The notes under the pieces: model-generated
Seen by the model: only the letters and a program-made list of their open reading frames with translations
What the model was told of the DNA's origin: nothing
Database searches by the model: none
Made by a program: the position numbers and the translations under genes
Origin: Amycolatopsis vastitatis
Lineage (GTDB): Bacteria; Actinomycetota; Actinomycetes; Mycobacteriales; Pseudonocardiaceae
DNA length: 64,000 nt
Assembly: GCF_002234595.1 (NCBI RefSeq)
Contig: NZ_NMUL01000009.1
Coordinates: 62,001 to 126,000 of the forward strand
Reading direction: 5' to 3'
In this document: piece after piece, positions 23,512-31,724 of the stretch
Numbering within the stretch: position 1 is the stretch's first letter
Layout: every line of letters begins with the position of its first letter

Positions 23512-24723
23512 GTGCTGTTGTCGTCGCGGGGGCGCCGCATCGGCGGCCGGGTCGCGCTCGGCGTCGTGTCGACGCTGGTGCTCGGCGCCACCGGCTACCT
23601 GTGGACGCAGCTGAGCACGCTGGACGCCGGCATCGTCACCGCCGACGTCATCCCGCCGGCGGCGCAGGTGAACGACGACGAAGCCCCGCCGGGGGAGCCG
23701 CTCAAGGTCGCCCAGAACCTCCTGCTCGTCGGGATCGACGCGCGGACCGACGCGTACGGCAACCCGTTGCCACAGAACGTGCTCGACGCGCTGCACGCCG
23801 GAGGCGGGGACGACGGCGGCGACACCACCGACACGATGATCGTGGTGCACATCCCGGCGGGCGGCGCCGCGGCCACCGCGATCTCGATCCCGCGTGACTC
23901 CTATGTGGACATCGCGGGCGGGTTCGGCAAGCACAAGATCAACTCGGCCTACAGCCGCGGCAAGAACGCCTCGTTGCCCGGTTTGCGTGCCCAGGGCCTT
24001 TCCGGCGCGCAACTCGAGGTGGCCGCGAACGAGCAGGGCGCGAGGACGGCCATCCAGACCGTGGAGAAGTTCACCGGCCTGACGATCAACCACTACGCCG
24101 CGATCAACCTCGCGGGCTTCGACGCACTGTCGCAGGCGGTCGGCGGCGTCGAGGTCTGCCTCAAGGCGCCGGTGCGGGACAGCTACTCCGGCGCGGACTT
24201 CCCGGCCGGCCCGCAGAGGCTGTCGGGGGCGCAGGCGCTCGCGTTCGTCCGGCAGCGCCACGGGCTGACCAGCGACCTCGACCGGATCGCGCGTCAGCAG
24301 GCGTTCCTGTCGGGGATGGCGAAGGAAGTGCTGAGCGCGGGCACCTTCACCGACCCGTCGAAGCTGGGGTCGCTGGTCAGCGCGGTGCAGGGCTCGGTGG
24401 TGCTCGACAAGGGCTGGGACATCCTGAGCTTCGCGCAGCAGCTGCGGGGGATGACGTCGGGCGCGATCAGCTTCGCCACTATCCCGGTGCTGAGCCTGTC
24501 CCTGCCGACGCCGTCCGACGGCGACGCGGTCAAGGTCGACCCGGCGCAGGTCCAGCAGTTCGTGCGCACGGCGATCAGCACGCCGGCGGTCCAGGCCTCG
24601 GGTGACGAGACGCCCGGCGGCGTGAAGCCGGTGGCCGCCACCGGGAGTAAGGCGCCCTCGCCGGGTACTTCTTCGGACGCCGGACAGCCGGCGACCAGTA
24701 CGGCCGCCGGCTGCGTGAACTGA
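23512..24723 (+). CDS. LytR-CpsA-Psr (LCP) family cell-wall glycopolymer ligase
   Basis: A 403-aa protein: short cytoplasmic N-terminus, one membrane helix (about 12-30), then the LCP domain with LLVGIDAR, DTTDTMIVVHIP, SIPRDSYVDIAG, FGKHKINSAYS, LTINHYAAINLAGF, LSGAQALAFVRQRH and SDLDRIARQQ. The conserved Arg and Asp residues that bind the polyprenyl pyrophosphate are present. LCP enzymes attach teichoic acid or arabinogalactan-type polymers to peptidoglycan outside the membrane. The last 60 residues are Ser/Thr/Pro/Gly-rich and probably disordered. GTG start. Confidence 0.93.
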   Translation: MLLSSRGRRIGGRVALGVVSTLVLGATGYLWTQLSTLDAGIVTADVIPPAAQVNDDEAPPGEPLKVAQNLLLVGIDARTDAYGNPLPQNVLDALHAGGGDDGGDTTDTMIVVHIPAGGAAATAISIPRDSYVDIAGGFGKHKINSAYSRGKNASLPGLRAQGLSGAQLEVAANEQGARTAIQTVEKFTGLTINHYAAINLAGFDALSQAVGGVEVCLKAPVRDSYSGADFPAGPQRLSGAQALAFVRQRHGLTSDLDRIARQQAFLSGMAKEVLSAGTFTDPSKLGSLVSAVQGSVVLDKGWDILSFAQQLRGMTSGAISFATIPVLSLSLPTPSDGDAVKVDPAQVQQFVRTAISTPAVQASGDETPGGVKPVAATGSKAPSPGTSSDAGQPATSTAAGCVN

Positions 24724-24727
24724 GTGC

Positions 24728-25924
24728 TCAGACGAATGCACTCTGCCCGGTGATCGCCTTGCCGACGATCAGCGTGTTCATTTCGCGCGTGCCCTCGAAG
24801 GAGTAGATCGCCTCGGCGTCGGCGAAGAACCGCGCGACGTCGTAGCCGAGCACGATCCCGTTGCCGCCGAAGATCTCCCGGCTCCAGGCGACGACCTCGC
24901 GCATCCGCGCGGTGACGAACGCCTTGGCCAGCGACGAGTGCTCGTCCTGGAAGATCCCCGCGTCCTGCAGGCGGGCGAGCTGCACCAGCATGCCCCAGGA
25001 GGCGGTGATGTTGCCGAGGCTCTTCACGAGCAGGTCCTGCACCAGCTGGAAGCGGGCGATCGGACGGCCGAACTGCTTGCGTTCCTTGGCGTAGTCGAGC
25101 GCGAGCTCGTAGGCACCGACCATCACGCCCAGCGCCTGCCAGGCCACGCCGCCGCGGGTGGCGCGCAGGATCTCGGCGACGTCGCGGAAGGAGTCGATGC
25201 CCTGCAGGCGGTTCTCCTCCGGCACGCGGACGTCGGTGAGGGTGATTTCGGCGTTTTCGACGATCCGGAACGCCGTCTTGCCCTGGATCTTCTCCGCCAC
25301 GAAGCCCGGCGTGCCCTTCTCGACGACGAAGCCCTTGACGTGGTTGTCGTCGAGGTCACGCGCCCACACGACGACGTAGTCGGCGAAGGTCGCGTTGCCG
25401 ATCCACTTCTTGGCGCCGTTGAGGATCCAGCTGTCACCGTCGCGCTTGGCCGTGGTGCGCATGCCACCGGCGACGTCGGAGCCGCCGAGCGGTTCGGTCA
25501 TCGCGAAGGCACCGATCTTGTCCATCGCGGCCATCTCGGGGAGCCAGCGGTCGCGCTGCTCCTGGCTGCCGCCACTGGCGATCGAGTACATCGCGAGTCC
25601 GTTGTGGACACCGAAGAACGTCGCGACGGAAGCGTCCGTGCGGCTCATCTCCATCGCCATCATGCCGGTGAGGAGGTTGCTGACCGCGGGCTTGTGCTCG
25701 CCGTAGCCCTCGTAGGGCAGGCCCGCCAGGCCCGACTCCCGGAACATCCCGATCAGTTCCTTCGGGAACGTGCCGGCTTCCCAGTTCTCGTTCACCAGCG
25801 GCTTGACGTCGGTGCGCATGAAGTCGCGTGCCTTGACGAGCAGCTTGCGCTCTTCGTCGCTCAGCAGCGTCTCGTAGTTGTAGAAGTCGGCGGTCAGCTG
25901 GCCTTCGAGTGCTTCCATGGTCAT
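24728..25924 (-). CDS. Acyl-CoA dehydrogenase
   Basis: A 398-aa flavoenzyme with family signatures: FAMTEPLGGSDVAGGM, WILNGAKKWIGNATFAD, GGVAWQALGVMVGAYE, RKQFGRPIARFQLVQD and the catalytic base E377 in YSFEGTREMN, the late position used by glutaryl-CoA and related dehydrogenases. It oxidises an acyl-CoA to the 2-enoyl-CoA and passes electrons to ETF. It is the last gene of a five-gene operon; the ATG lies 1 base after the preceding stop. The substrate is unknown. Confidence 0.92.
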   Translation of the reverse strand: MTMEALEGQLTADFYNYETLLSDEERKLLVKARDFMRTDVKPLVNENWEAGTFPKELIGMFRESGLAGLPYEGYGEHKPAVSNLLTGMMAMEMSRTDASVATFFGVHNGLAMYSIASGGSQEQRDRWLPEMAAMDKIGAFAMTEPLGGSDVAGGMRTTAKRDGDSWILNGAKKWIGNATFADYVVVWARDLDDNHVKGFVVEKGTPGFVAEKIQGKTAFRIVENAEITLTDVRVPEENRLQGIDSFRDVAEILRATRGGVAWQALGVMVGAYELALDYAKERKQFGRPIARFQLVQDLLVKSLGNITASWGMLVQLARLQDAGIFQDEHSSLAKAFVTARMREVVAWSREIFGGNGIVLGYDVARFFADAEAIYSFEGTREMNTLIVGKAITGQSAFV

Positions 25925-25925
25925 G

Positions 25926-26831
25926 TCAGTTCTCCTCCAATGCGTTCAGGACGGCGAGCTGCTTGCGGTCGCGCGTCTCGGCGAGTTCCGAGTACGTGGA
26001 GGAGCCGTAAGCCTTTTCGACGGCTTCGATGAGCCGTTCCTGCTCTTCGGGGCTCTGGCTGGGGTTGCCCAGCCCGGCCCACATCTTCTTCATGGACTTG
26101 CCGATGTGCTCGGCCAGGTGCCGGTAGCCACCGGGGCCACCGCCGAGGTGCGAGCCGAGGAACGGCCCGACCGTGGCCCAGCGGATGCCGAGCGAACTCG
26201 TGATCACCTTGTCCAGATCTTCCGGAGTCACGACTCCTTGCTCGACGAGGTAGATCGCCTCGCGGCTCAGCGCGTTCTGCAGCCGGTTGCCGACGAACCC
26301 GGGGATCTCCTTGCGTTCCACGACCGGCGTCCGGCCGAGGAAGGTGTAGAAGTCGACGGCCTTTTGCACGGACTCTTCGCTGGTGCGGTCGCCGGGAACG
26401 ACCTCGACCAGCGGGATCAGGTGCGGCGGGTTGAACGGGTGTCCGATGAGGACCCTGCTCCCGTCGATTCCGCCGGTGAAAGCCGTCGAGGGAATGGCGC
26501 TCGACGAACTCAGCAGCAGCGCGTGCTCCGGCGCCTCCTCGACGAGCTGCTTGAACAGGTCCTTCTTGAACTCGACGTTCTCGGGACCGTTCTCCTGCAC
26601 GACATCCGCGTTTCGGACCGCTTCGGTCACGTCGGCGGCGATCTGGACGCGGCTCGCCAGCTCTTCGGCTGTGGTGCCGAGGTGCGGGGCGAACTGGGCC
26701 AGCGCCTCTTCGACGGCTTCGGCGAGATCGGGGCGGGGGTCGGTGACCCGGACGGTCAAGCCGTGGTGGGCGAACAGCGCCGTCCAGGACAGGCCGATGG
26801 TGCCGGCGCCGATGACTGCCGCGTTCTTCAT
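25926..26831 (-). CDS. 3-hydroxyacyl-CoA dehydrogenase-family NAD enzyme
   Basis: A 301-aa protein: Rossmann GAGTIGLSW (8-16), D31 after the second strand (DPRPD) for NAD, catalytic region GHPFNPPHLIPLVEVVPG, and VPGFVGNRLQNALSREAIYLVEQGVV. LGIRWATVGPF is the form found in L-gulonate 3-dehydrogenase and L-carnitine dehydrogenase rather than in beta-oxidation enzymes. It therefore may act on a free 3-hydroxy acid. Such a product, a beta-keto acid, would suit the decarboxylase encoded next to it; the genes overlap by ATGA (26828-26831). Confidence 0.88.
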   Translation of the reverse strand: MKNAAVIGAGTIGLSWTALFAHHGLTVRVTDPRPDLAEAVEEALAQFAPHLGTTAEELASRVQIAADVTEAVRNADVVQENGPENVEFKKDLFKQLVEEAPEHALLLSSSSAIPSTAFTGGIDGSRVLIGHPFNPPHLIPLVEVVPGDRTSEESVQKAVDFYTFLGRTPVVERKEIPGFVGNRLQNALSREAIYLVEQGVVTPEDLDKVITSSLGIRWATVGPFLGSHLGGGPGGYRHLAEHIGKSMKKMWAGLGNPSQSPEEQERLIEAVEKAYGSSTYSELAETRDRKQLAVLNALEEN

Positions 26832-27574
26832 GCCTGGGCTCCCTTCAAGTAGTCGAAGACCGGCTTGACCGGGGCGAGCGTCAGGTCGGTGAGGATGTGG
26901 CTCGCGGAGACGACCTCCAGCACCGGCAGGTCGGCCAGCGGGGCCAGGACGTGCTGGAACAGCTGCAGCCGGGCGGGGCCGGTGTAGGCCTCCTTGACCA
27001 CGACGTCGGTGATCTCGGTGCGGACCAGCTCCTGGACGCGCGGGGCGCCGTCGTAGCCGGGGATCGTCTTGAGCATGAACGTCGGGACGGTGATCTGGCG
27101 TTCGGCCTCGCGTGCGTCCAGTGCGTTGTGCTTGTAGCCCATGGTCGCGGTCGCCACCCGCAGCGTCCCGTAGTCCAGCGTGCCCACGAGAACGCCGCTG
27201 TCGACATAGAGCTTCGGGCTGCCGACGGTCTTCGGGTACGCGCTGACCTCGCGCCCGGACGCGGTGGCCGGGAAGTTGTCGAGGTACATCGCGTGCAGGT
27301 ACTCGCCGCGTTCGCCGTCGAAGCTGACCTCGATCGCCTGGCCGGACTCGGTGTACGGGCCGTAGCCGGAGACGTCGCCCATCTTCATGACTTCGAAGCG
27401 CACCAACGGTTCCTCGACCTGGAGCGGCTCCGGGACGACCGCGCGCAGGGCGTCGGCGTCGGTGCGGTAGACGATGTTGAGGTATTCGCGGTTCGTGAAC
27501 CTCGGGACCACGGGCGCGAACGCCGGGGCGGTCAGCGGGGTCGTCACGTGACGGCGGACTTCTTCGATCTTCAT
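26828..27574 (-). CDS. Acetoacetate decarboxylase-family enzyme
   Basis: A 248-aa protein with the family core EVSAYPKTVGSPKLYVDSG and LVGTLDYGTLRVATATMGYKH. K115 corresponds to the Schiff-base Lys. The next residue, Lys116 in clostridial acetoacetate decarboxylase, where it lowers the Schiff-base pKa, is Thr here, so activity or substrate may differ. Start: ATG 27574 in an ATGA overlap with the hydratase stop; a GTG at 27586 is less likely. It is placed between hydratase and hydroxyacyl dehydrogenase genes in one operon. Confidence 0.9.
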   Translation of the reverse strand: MKIEEVRRHVTTPLTAPAFAPVVPRFTNREYLNIVYRTDADALRAVVPEPLQVEEPLVRFEVMKMGDVSGYGPYTESGQAIEVSFDGERGEYLHAMYLDNFPATASGREVSAYPKTVGSPKLYVDSGVLVGTLDYGTLRVATATMGYKHNALDAREAERQITVPTFMLKTIPGYDGAPRVQELVRTEITDVVVKEAYTGPARLQLFQHVLAPLADLPVLEVVSASHILTDLTLAPVKPVFDYLKGAQA

Positions 27575-28320
27575 TCGCCTGTCCACTTCGGAGCGCGGCG
27601 CTCGGCGAAGGCGGTCATGCCCTCGCGGACGTCGGCGGACTGCATCAGTTTCTTGGTCTCTTCGCGCTGCACGGCGAACGCGTCGGCTTCCGATCCGCGC
27701 ACGATCTTCTTGACGGCGGCGAGCGCCAGGGGCGCGTTCTCCGCCAGCTTCTCGGCCAGTTGGAGGGCGACGGCGGCGGCGTCGCCGTTCGGCGTCACGC
27801 GGTTGACCAGGCCCAGCTCGCCGGCGCGGCGGCCGCTCACCGGCTCGCCGGTGAGCAGGAACTCCATCGCGAGGTGGTGGGGAATCCGCTGGGGCAGCCG
27901 GATCACGCCGCCGCCCGCGGCGATCAGGCCCCGCTTGACCTCGGGGAGCCCGAACTTGGCGTCTTCCGCGGCGACGATCAGGTCGCAGCCGAGGGCCAGT
28001 TCGAACCCGCCACCCATGGCGAACCCTTCGACGGCGGCGATCAGCGGCTTGGTCAGCTCGGCTTCGGTCAGGCCGCCGAACCCGCGGCCAGGGATCTCCG
28101 GCGACTCGCCCTTGAGCGCGGCCTTGAGGTCCATCCCGGCGCTGAAGGTGTTCTCGGCGCCGGTGAGGACGCCCGTCCGGAGCGTGGGGTCGCTCTCGAG
28201 TTCGTCGAGGGCGGCGGCCAGCCCGGCCGCGACGGCGGCGTTCACCGCGTTGCGGGCCTCGGGCCGGTCGATGGTGATCAGCAGGGTGCTGCCGATCCGT
28301 TCGGTGCGTACTTCACTCAT
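27571..28320 (-). CDS. Enoyl-CoA hydratase/isomerase (crotonase) family
   Basis: A 249-aa protein with crotonase motifs: ITIDRPEARNAVN, FSAGMDLKA (oxyanion loop 1), VEGFAMGGGFELALGCDLIVA (oxyanion loop 2) and AKFGLPEVKRGLIAAGGG, with a Glu in the usual acid/base region. It probably hydrates the enoyl-CoA made by the operon's acyl-CoA dehydrogenase. It starts 14 bases after the CoA-transferase stop. Confidence 0.92.
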   Translation of the reverse strand: MSEVRTERIGSTLLITIDRPEARNAVNAAVAAGLAAALDELESDPTLRTGVLTGAENTFSAGMDLKAALKGESPEIPGRGFGGLTEAELTKPLIAAVEGFAMGGGFELALGCDLIVAAEDAKFGLPEVKRGLIAAGGGVIRLPQRIPHHLAMEFLLTGEPVSGRRAGELGLVNRVTPNGDAAAVALQLAEKLAENAPLALAAVKKIVRGSEADAFAVQREETKKLMQSADVREGMTAFAERRAPKWTGE

Positions 28321-28334
28321 GACTCTTGCTTCTT

Positions 28335-29480
28335 TCAGAGTTCCGCGAGGACTTCGGCGGTGTCCTGGCCGGCCAGCGGGGCCAGGCGGCGGATCGAGCC
28401 GGGCGTCGCGGAGAACTTCACCGGGATGCCGACCGTGCGGATGGCGCCCTCGCTCGGGTGCTCGACGGTGTCCAGCAGGTGGCCGTCGCGGACGTACGGG
28501 TCCTCGTGCGCCTTGTCCAGCTCCAGCACGGGCGCCATCGGGATGCTGTGCTTCGCGCAGACCTCGGCCCACTCTTCGGTGGTCAGCGCCGGGGCGCACA
28601 CGGCGATCTGCTCGCTCAGCCACTCGTTGTCGGCGCGGTTGACGGCGTCCCCGTTCACCCGCGGGTCGGCGGCGAGGTCCGGGCGCCCGGCCGCGGCGAA
28701 GAAGTCGCGGAAGTTCTGCGGGTTGTAGGGGATCACGCAGGCGAGGCCGTCCTTGGTGCGGACCGCGGCGTGGCCCTTCGTCATCGACAGCGCGAACCCG
28801 GTGGGGCCTTCGGCCGGCTCGTAGGTGTGCCCGGCGAGGTGCTCGACCAGGTTGAACGCGATGAGCGTGTCGGTCATCGGGATCTCGATCTGCTGGCCCT
28901 GGCCGGTCTTGTCGCGGTGGACCAGCGCGGCGAGCACGCTGTAGGCGATGGTCAGCGACGAGACCTTGTCACCGATGATCGTCGGCAGGTAGACCGGCTC
29001 GCCCAGCGCCCGGTTGGCCACGTCGACCAGGCCGGAGGAGGCCTGCACGGTCTCGTCGTAGGCGGCGTTCCCGGCGCGGTCGGAGTCGCTGCGGAAGCCC
29101 TGCGCGTGGGCGTAGACCAGGCGCGGGTTGCGCGCGGCGACGTCGGCGTAGTTCAGGCCGAGGCGGGCCAGCGCGCCGGGCCGCATGTTGGTGATCAGCA
29201 CGTCCGCGGTGTCGATGAGCTTGAGCGCCTGCTCGCGCTCGGCCTCGTCCTTGAGGTTGAGGGCCACGCTGCGCTTGTTGCGGTTGACGTTGAGGTTCAG
29301 CGCGGTCATGCCCGGCGTGGTGCGGTACTCGCCCACCCGCACGGTGTCCGCGGGGGACTCGATCTTGATCACGTCGGCGCCCAGGTCGCCGAGGATCTGC
29401 GCCGCGTACGGGCCCATGACCACGGTCGAGAGGTCGATCACGCGCACGCCGTCCAGCGGTCCGGTCGTGATGTCCGTCAT
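28335..29480 (-). CDS. CaiB/BaiF-type (class III) CoA transferase
   Basis: A 381-aa protein with class III motifs: LDGVRVIDLSTVVMGPYA at the start, LGDLGADVIKIE, NRNKRSVALNL, the Asp-containing AYDETVQASSG and TGQGQQIEIPMTD. These enzymes move CoA between carboxylic acids through an aspartyl-CoA thioester, the likely activation step for the acid degraded by this operon. First gene of the operon, about 120 bases after the LysR gene on the same strand, with an inverted repeat between them. Confidence 0.92.
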   Translation of the reverse strand: MTDITTGPLDGVRVIDLSTVVMGPYAAQILGDLGADVIKIESPADTVRVGEYRTTPGMTALNLNVNRNKRSVALNLKDEAEREQALKLIDTADVLITNMRPGALARLGLNYADVAARNPRLVYAHAQGFRSDSDRAGNAAYDETVQASSGLVDVANRALGEPVYLPTIIGDKVSSLTIAYSVLAALVHRDKTGQGQQIEIPMTDTLIAFNLVEHLAGHTYEPAEGPTGFALSMTKGHAAVRTKDGLACVIPYNPQNFRDFFAAAGRPDLAADPRVNGDAVNRADNEWLSEQIAVCAPALTTEEWAEVCAKHSIPMAPVLELDKAHEDPYVRDGHLLDTVEHPSEGAIRTVGIPVKFSATPGSIRRLAPLAGQDTAEVLAEL

Positions 29481-29567
29481 CTTTTTCGTCCTTTCGCGCC
29501 TTGCTGTATCGCTCTACTTACGAACGTAGGCGCGGGTGGCGCGAAAGGGAATGATCATGATACGCAC

Positions 29568-29596
29568 AATGGTATGACTCTGGCGGTCATACCATT
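29568..29596. promoter_or_regulatory. Perfect 11-bp inverted repeat, probable LysR operator
   Basis: AATGGTATGAC and its exact complement are separated by 7 bases. It lies just after the LysR stop and 88 bases before the CoA-transferase start on the same strand. In the direction of transcription it is not followed by a T run, so an operator is more likely than a terminator. A smaller palindrome, ATGATCAT, is next to it. Confidence 0.6.
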
Positions 29597-29599
29597 TTT

Positions 29600-30505
29600 C
29601 TAGCTGTCGAGCGGCTCCGCGAAGATCTCTTTCGCGGCTTCGACGAGTTCGTGCAGGTCGCCGTCGGTGCGGTCGCGCCGCCAGAGCAGGCCGGTGTCCA
29701 GCTGGGGCCGGAAGTCCGTGAAGGGCAGCACGATGACGTTGTCGAGCCGGTAGCCGTGCATCGGGCTCCGGTCGTCGAGCATGGAAATGGAAAAGGCTTC
29801 GCCGCTGGAGATGATCTCCGACGTTCCGCCGTAACCGGTATTGGTCAGCCGGATGCGTTTCTTGACGCCCAGTTCGTTCAATTGGTGGTCGAGCTGCTCG
29901 AAATAGGCGGGGGTGATTTCCCCTGGTGAGGCCACGTACGGGAATTCGGCCAGCTCGGCCAGGCTGACGGAGTCCCGGCCGGCGAACCGGTCGGCGGGCA
30001 CGACCGCGCCGAGCCGTTCGGTCATGACGGGCAGCTGCTCCAGCGCCGGATCGGTGACCGGCAGCCGGGCGAGGGTGAGCGCGAGCTTGCCGTCGTGGAC
30101 GCCCTGGACGAGGTCGGCGGTGGTGCCGGGCCAGCGCTTGAGCTCGTACCGCTGTTTCACGCGCTCGGCGAGGGCGTTGACGCGTTCCCGCAGGTCGGGG
30201 TGCACTCCGGCGGGCATGCCGAGGAAGAGGGTGCTGCGCTGCGGCCGCATCGCCTCTTCCAGCTTCCACGGAATGGCGCTGACCTGCTCGAGGACGTCCC
30301 GCGCGAGCGGCAGCAACGCGGTCCCGGCGCCGGTGAGGGTGACATGGTGGGTGCTGCGGTCGAAGAGCTGCTGCCCCAGCTCGTGCTCGAGATCCTTGAT
30401 CCGCTGGCTGAGCGGCGACGCGGCCATGTGCAGCTTCCGCGCGGCGGCGGAGAAGTTCAGTTCCTCGGCCACCGCAACGAAATAACGCAGGTGCAGCATC
30501 TCCAT
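29600..30505 (-). CDS. LysR-family transcriptional regulator
   Basis: A 301-aa protein: LRYFVAVAEELNFSAAARKL then MAASPLSQRIKDLEHELGQQ is the winged helix-turn-helix; residues 90-300 are the effector domain (LFLGMPAGVHPDL...). It is co-oriented with, and directly upstream of, the five-gene CoA operon, an uncommon layout for LysR, whose genes are usually divergent. It probably controls the operon through the repeat at 29568-29596. Confidence 0.92.
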   Translation of the reverse strand: MEMLHLRYFVAVAEELNFSAAARKLHMAASPLSQRIKDLEHELGQQLFDRSTHHVTLTGAGTALLPLARDVLEQVSAIPWKLEEAMRPQRSTLFLGMPAGVHPDLRERVNALAERVKQRYELKRWPGTTADLVQGVHDGKLALTLARLPVTDPALEQLPVMTERLGAVVPADRFAGRDSVSLAELAEFPYVASPGEITPAYFEQLDHQLNELGVKKRIRLTNTGYGGTSEIISSGEAFSISMLDDRSPMHGYRLDNVIVLPFTDFRPQLDTGLLWRRDRTDGDLHELVEAAKEIFAEPLDS

Positions 30506-30525
30506 ACCCCGACCCTAACGACCAC

Positions 30526-30739
30526 CCGTGTCGTCCCCTCAATCACGGGTGATGCCCCTCCAATCACAGGTGATGCCCCTCTGATCACGCGAGTTACGTC
30601 CCCAATCGCGCGAGTTCCGCGTACCGGACCGGCGAATTCGCGTACCCGGAGGGTCGATTCGCGTGCCTGGAGGGTCGGCTCGCGTGATCCGGCGGGCATT
30701 TCGCGTGTCTGGCGGGGCATCACTCGTGATCAGGGGGGC
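30526..30739. repeat. Degenerate tandem intergenic repeat array
   Basis: About nine units of roughly 20-25 bases share cores such as AATCACGGGTGATGCCCCT, AATCACAGGTGATGCCCC, GATCACGCGAG, TTCGCGTACCCGG, GGAGGGTCG and TCACTCGTGATCAGGG. Units at the two ends are inverted relative to each other. It fills the gap between the LysR start and the TetR stop. It is related to the elements at 40.4 and 61.0 kb. Confidence 0.65.
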
Positions 30740-31272
30740 GACACGCTTCGGCGGACCAGGTCCAGCAGGCGGGGGGTGCGGGCCGGGACGTTGGTGAGGG
30801 CGATGCCGGTGCCCAGCAGGAGGAGGTCGAGCGCGTCGGTGTCCGGTTCGACGGCGCCGGCGGCCTTCGCGCGGTCGACGAGCGCTGCCGCGGTTTCGTT
30901 CACCGTCTCGTGCCAGCGGGCGAACAGGACTTCGTGGTCGCCGGCCGGGGTGGTCAGGGACAGCGCCAAGTCCCGCTTGTCCCGGACGTGCTCGACGAAC
31001 GCCGCGAGCCAGCCGAACAACTCGGCGCCCGGGTCGGCCGCGTCGAGACGCGCGCGCGAAGTCAGCGAAGCGACTTCGTCGGCGTACACCGCGGTGACCA
31101 GTTCGCGACGGCTGGGGAAGTGCCGGTACATCGTCGCGTTGCCGATGCCCGCCCGCCGCGCGATCCGGTCGAGCGGGGCGTCCGGCCCGTCCTCGGCGAA
31201 CACCTCCTTCGCCGCCGCGAGCAGAAGCGCGTGGTTGTCCCGGGCGTCGGACCGGCGGGCTCGGGCGGGCAT
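30730..31272 (-). CDS. TetR-family transcriptional repressor
   Basis: A 180-aa protein; ATG 31272 has AGGAG five bases before it. Helix-turn-helix: LLLAAAKEVFAEDGPDAPLD, then IARRAGIGNATMYRHFPSRR. The ligand domain resembles actinobacterial repressors with a TetR_C_SBD-like helical bundle. Divergent from a SnoaL-like gene, with a double operator between them, so it likely represses that gene and itself. Confidence 0.92.
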   Translation of the reverse strand: MPARARRSDARDNHALLLAAAKEVFAEDGPDAPLDRIARRAGIGNATMYRHFPSRRELVTAVYADEVASLTSRARLDAADPGAELFGWLAAFVEHVRDKRDLALSLTTPAGDHEVLFARWHETVNETAAALVDRAKAAGAVEPDTDALDLLLLGTGIALTNVPARTPRLLDLVRRSVSPP

Positions 31273-31286
31273 CGGCACTCCTGGCC

Positions 31287-31342
31287 AAGTGGGGAACTCC
31301 CCGGTTAGTCTAGCGAGGCCCTAACCGGGGAACTCCCCACTT
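31287..31342. promoter_or_regulatory. Double TetR operator in divergent promoter
   Basis: Two 22-bp arms (31287-31308 and 31321-31342) are inverted copies differing at two central positions, with 12 bases between. Each contains GGGGAACTCCCC, itself nearly palindromic. They cover most of the 83-base region between the TetR and SnoaL-like starts. Confidence 0.85.
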
Positions 31343-31355
31343 GACGGAGGCGACG

Positions 31356-31724
31356 ATGACCCCATCCGAGGTCCACGCACGGCTGGTCGAGCTCTGGATC
31401 GCCGGACGCTTCGAAGAAGGCCTGCGCTACATCGATCCCGAGGTCGTCGACCACCGCGGCGGCACCTCCGGCGACCACCACGGCATCGACGCCTGGCGGG
31501 CGAAGTGGGACCAGAAGGCCGACGTCGCCGTGAAGATCGAGCAGAACGTCAGCGAAGGCGAGTTCTCGGTGAACCGCTACACCAGCTCCGGCCGTGGCTA
31601 CGCCGTGACCAGCATGGACATGATCCGGGTCCGCGACGGCCGGGTCGTCGAGCACTGGGCGCTGATGGACGTCACCGCCCGCGCCGCGCAGCTCAGCCCG
31701 GAGACAGCGGGAACGTCATCGTGA
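31356..31724 (+). CDS. SnoaL-like polyketide-cyclase-fold protein
   Basis: A 122-aa protein from ATG 31356 with ACGGAGG upstream. Pattern typical of NTF2/SnoaL folds: LVELWIAGRFEEGLRYIDPEVVDH, a conserved Gly-rich turn, DMIRVRDGRVVEHWALMD. The family includes cyclases, isomerases and many unknowns; no specific reaction can be given. Its 3' end overlaps the convergent histidine-kinase gene by 32 bases. Probably controlled by the divergent TetR. Confidence 0.82.
   Translation: MTPSEVHARLVELWIAGRFEEGLRYIDPEVVDHRGGTSGDHHGIDAWRAKWDQKADVAVKIEQNVSEGEFSVNRYTSSGRGYAVTSMDMIRVRDGRVVEHWALMDVTARAAQLSPETAGTSS

Noticed and set aside
29568-29596. Intrinsic terminator for the LysR gene
   Set aside because: The T run lies on the wrong side for the minus-strand transcript; an operator explains it better, although some termination cannot be excluded.
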